This document shows positions 63,401 to 64,000 of a stretch of DNA of 64,000 bases, piece by piece. Source of the stretch: Eutreptiella sp. 'Long Island Sound 2002' (lineage: Eukaryota > Euglenozoa > Euglenophyceae > Eutreptiales > Eutreptiaceae); contig OZ038395.1 in NCBI GenBank assembly GCA_964036045.1, positions 3,250,410 through 3,314,409 of the forward strand, given 5' to 3'. Within the stretch, counting starts at the first letter, position 1. Every line of letters begins with the position of its first letter. Under the pieces are notes generated by a model that saw only the letters and a list, made by a program, of their open reading frames with translations, was not told the DNA's origin and ran no database searches. The translations under genes and the position numbers were made by a program.

Positions 63401-64000
63401 TGTGTGGCGGTGGTGTGTTGGTGGGGTTGTGGCTGGTGTGTGGTGTGGTTGGTCCCTCGCCACTCCTGGCGGAGGTTCCTGTGTGCTACTCCCCGCCACT
63501 CCTGGCTGGGTCTCGCTGCCGGTGGTGGTGGGCGGTCCCCGCCACTCCTGGCTGGGGTCCGCTGGCGGCGGTGGTGTGTGGTGTGTGGTGTGTGGTGTGT
63601 GGTGTGTGGCGGTGGTGTGTTGGTGGGGTCGTGGCTGGTGTGTGGTGTGGTTGGTCCCTCGGCACTCCTGGCGGAGGTCCCTGTGTGCTACTCCCCGCCA
63701 CTCCTGGCTGGGTTTCGCTGCCGCTGGTGGTGGGCGGTCCCCGCCACTCCTGGCTGGGGTCCGCTGGCGGCGGTGGTGTGTGGTGTGTGGTGTGTGGTGT
63801 GTGGCGGTGGTGTGTTGTTGGGGTGGTGGTTGGTGTGTGGTGTGGTCGGTCCCTCGCCACTCCTGGCGGAGGTCCCTGTGTGCTACTCCCCGCCACTCCT
63901 GGCTGGGTTTCGCTGCCGGTGGTGGTGGGCGGTCCCCGCCACTCCTGGCTGGGGTCCGTTGGCGGCGGTGGTGTGTGGTGTGTGGTGTGTGGTGTGTGGT
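60416..64000 (+). repeat. 188-bp satellite array, about 19 copies, continuing past the window
   Basis: Head-to-tail units of 188 bp with few substitutions. Each unit contains CGCCACTCCTGGC three times (self-complementary GCCA/TGGC), a TGTGCTACTCCCC segment and a (TGTGG)n-rich tail whose number varies; the unit near 63580 is about 20 bp longer. Adenine is about 5 of 188 bases. Because 188 is not a multiple of three and A is rare, several frames stay open on both strands; these are not genes. Confidence 0.95.

Noticed and set aside
59625-63896. Many long open frames, up to 586 codons, on both strands
   Set aside because: Adenine depletion and the 188-bp period remove stop codons from several frames at once; the translations are low-complexity repeats.
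60416-64000. CRISPR-like array
   Set aside because: Units are contiguous 188-bp satellites without unique spacers, in a eukaryotic context.

Overview
The window looks like nuclear DNA of a repeat-rich unicellular alga or related protist. The supporting signs are several spliced genes with short GT-AG introns, two complete chromodomain-type Ty3/gypsy LTR retrotransposons, a LINE of the kind common in dinoflagellates (NxILQGCPLS and YADD boxes), a piggyBac-like transposase, GC-rich coding DNA and large tandem arrays. No bacterial gene organisation is present. I cannot fix the lineage: the LINE style suggests a dinoflagellate or an alga with similar elements, but I saw no spliced-leader relic.

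Layout. 1-4.0 kb: two minus-strand genes, a partial piggyBac-like transposase and a spliced gene for an acidic, lysine-rich protein. Their introns share one family of repeats. 4-9.4 kb: mostly non-coding, with a simple inverted G/A-C/T repeat. 9.4-10.8 kb: one intact intronless alpha-1,3-fucosyltransferase-like gene (GT10), the best conventional gene here. 10.8-15.4 kb: simple repeats and a GC-rich block of unknown nature. 15.4-29.4 kb: a decayed LINE on the minus strand, split by a full-length LTR retrotransposon (element 1, 17414-28789, 798-bp LTRs, 5-bp target duplication CCACG). 29.8-34.5 kb: two unrecognised minus-strand genes (A and B) with a cluster of about eight copies of an 18-bp palindrome in their introns and flanks. 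Gene B is perfectly spliced in silico but carries three in-frame stops. 35.1-36.6 kb: three consecutive tandem-repeat blocks, one encoding a 55-residue repeat. 36.6-41.9 kb: degenerate gene pieces (a matrin-type zinc finger, a broken cyclophilin). 41.9-59.7 kb: a second, very large LTR retrotransposon (element 2, 2846-bp LTRs, 4-bp duplication CTAC), itself interrupted by an 880-bp insertion flanked by 61-bp direct repeats. 59.7-64 kb: a G/T-rich, adenine-depleted region leading into a 188-bp satellite array that runs off the window.

How the parts relate. Most of the window is mobile DNA in nested layers. Elements 1 and 2 each encode capsid, nucleocapsid-like region, aspartic protease, reverse transcriptase, RNase H, integrase and a C-terminal chromodomain. 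Both also carry an extra domain between protease and RT that resembles a degenerate Dam-type adenine-methyltransferase fold. Element 1 has a recognisable initiator-tRNA-like primer site, a polypurine tract and a tRNA-like foldable segment in each LTR. The least explained material is the A/B gene pair with its palindromes, the introner-like introns at the left end and the adenine-poor satellite.
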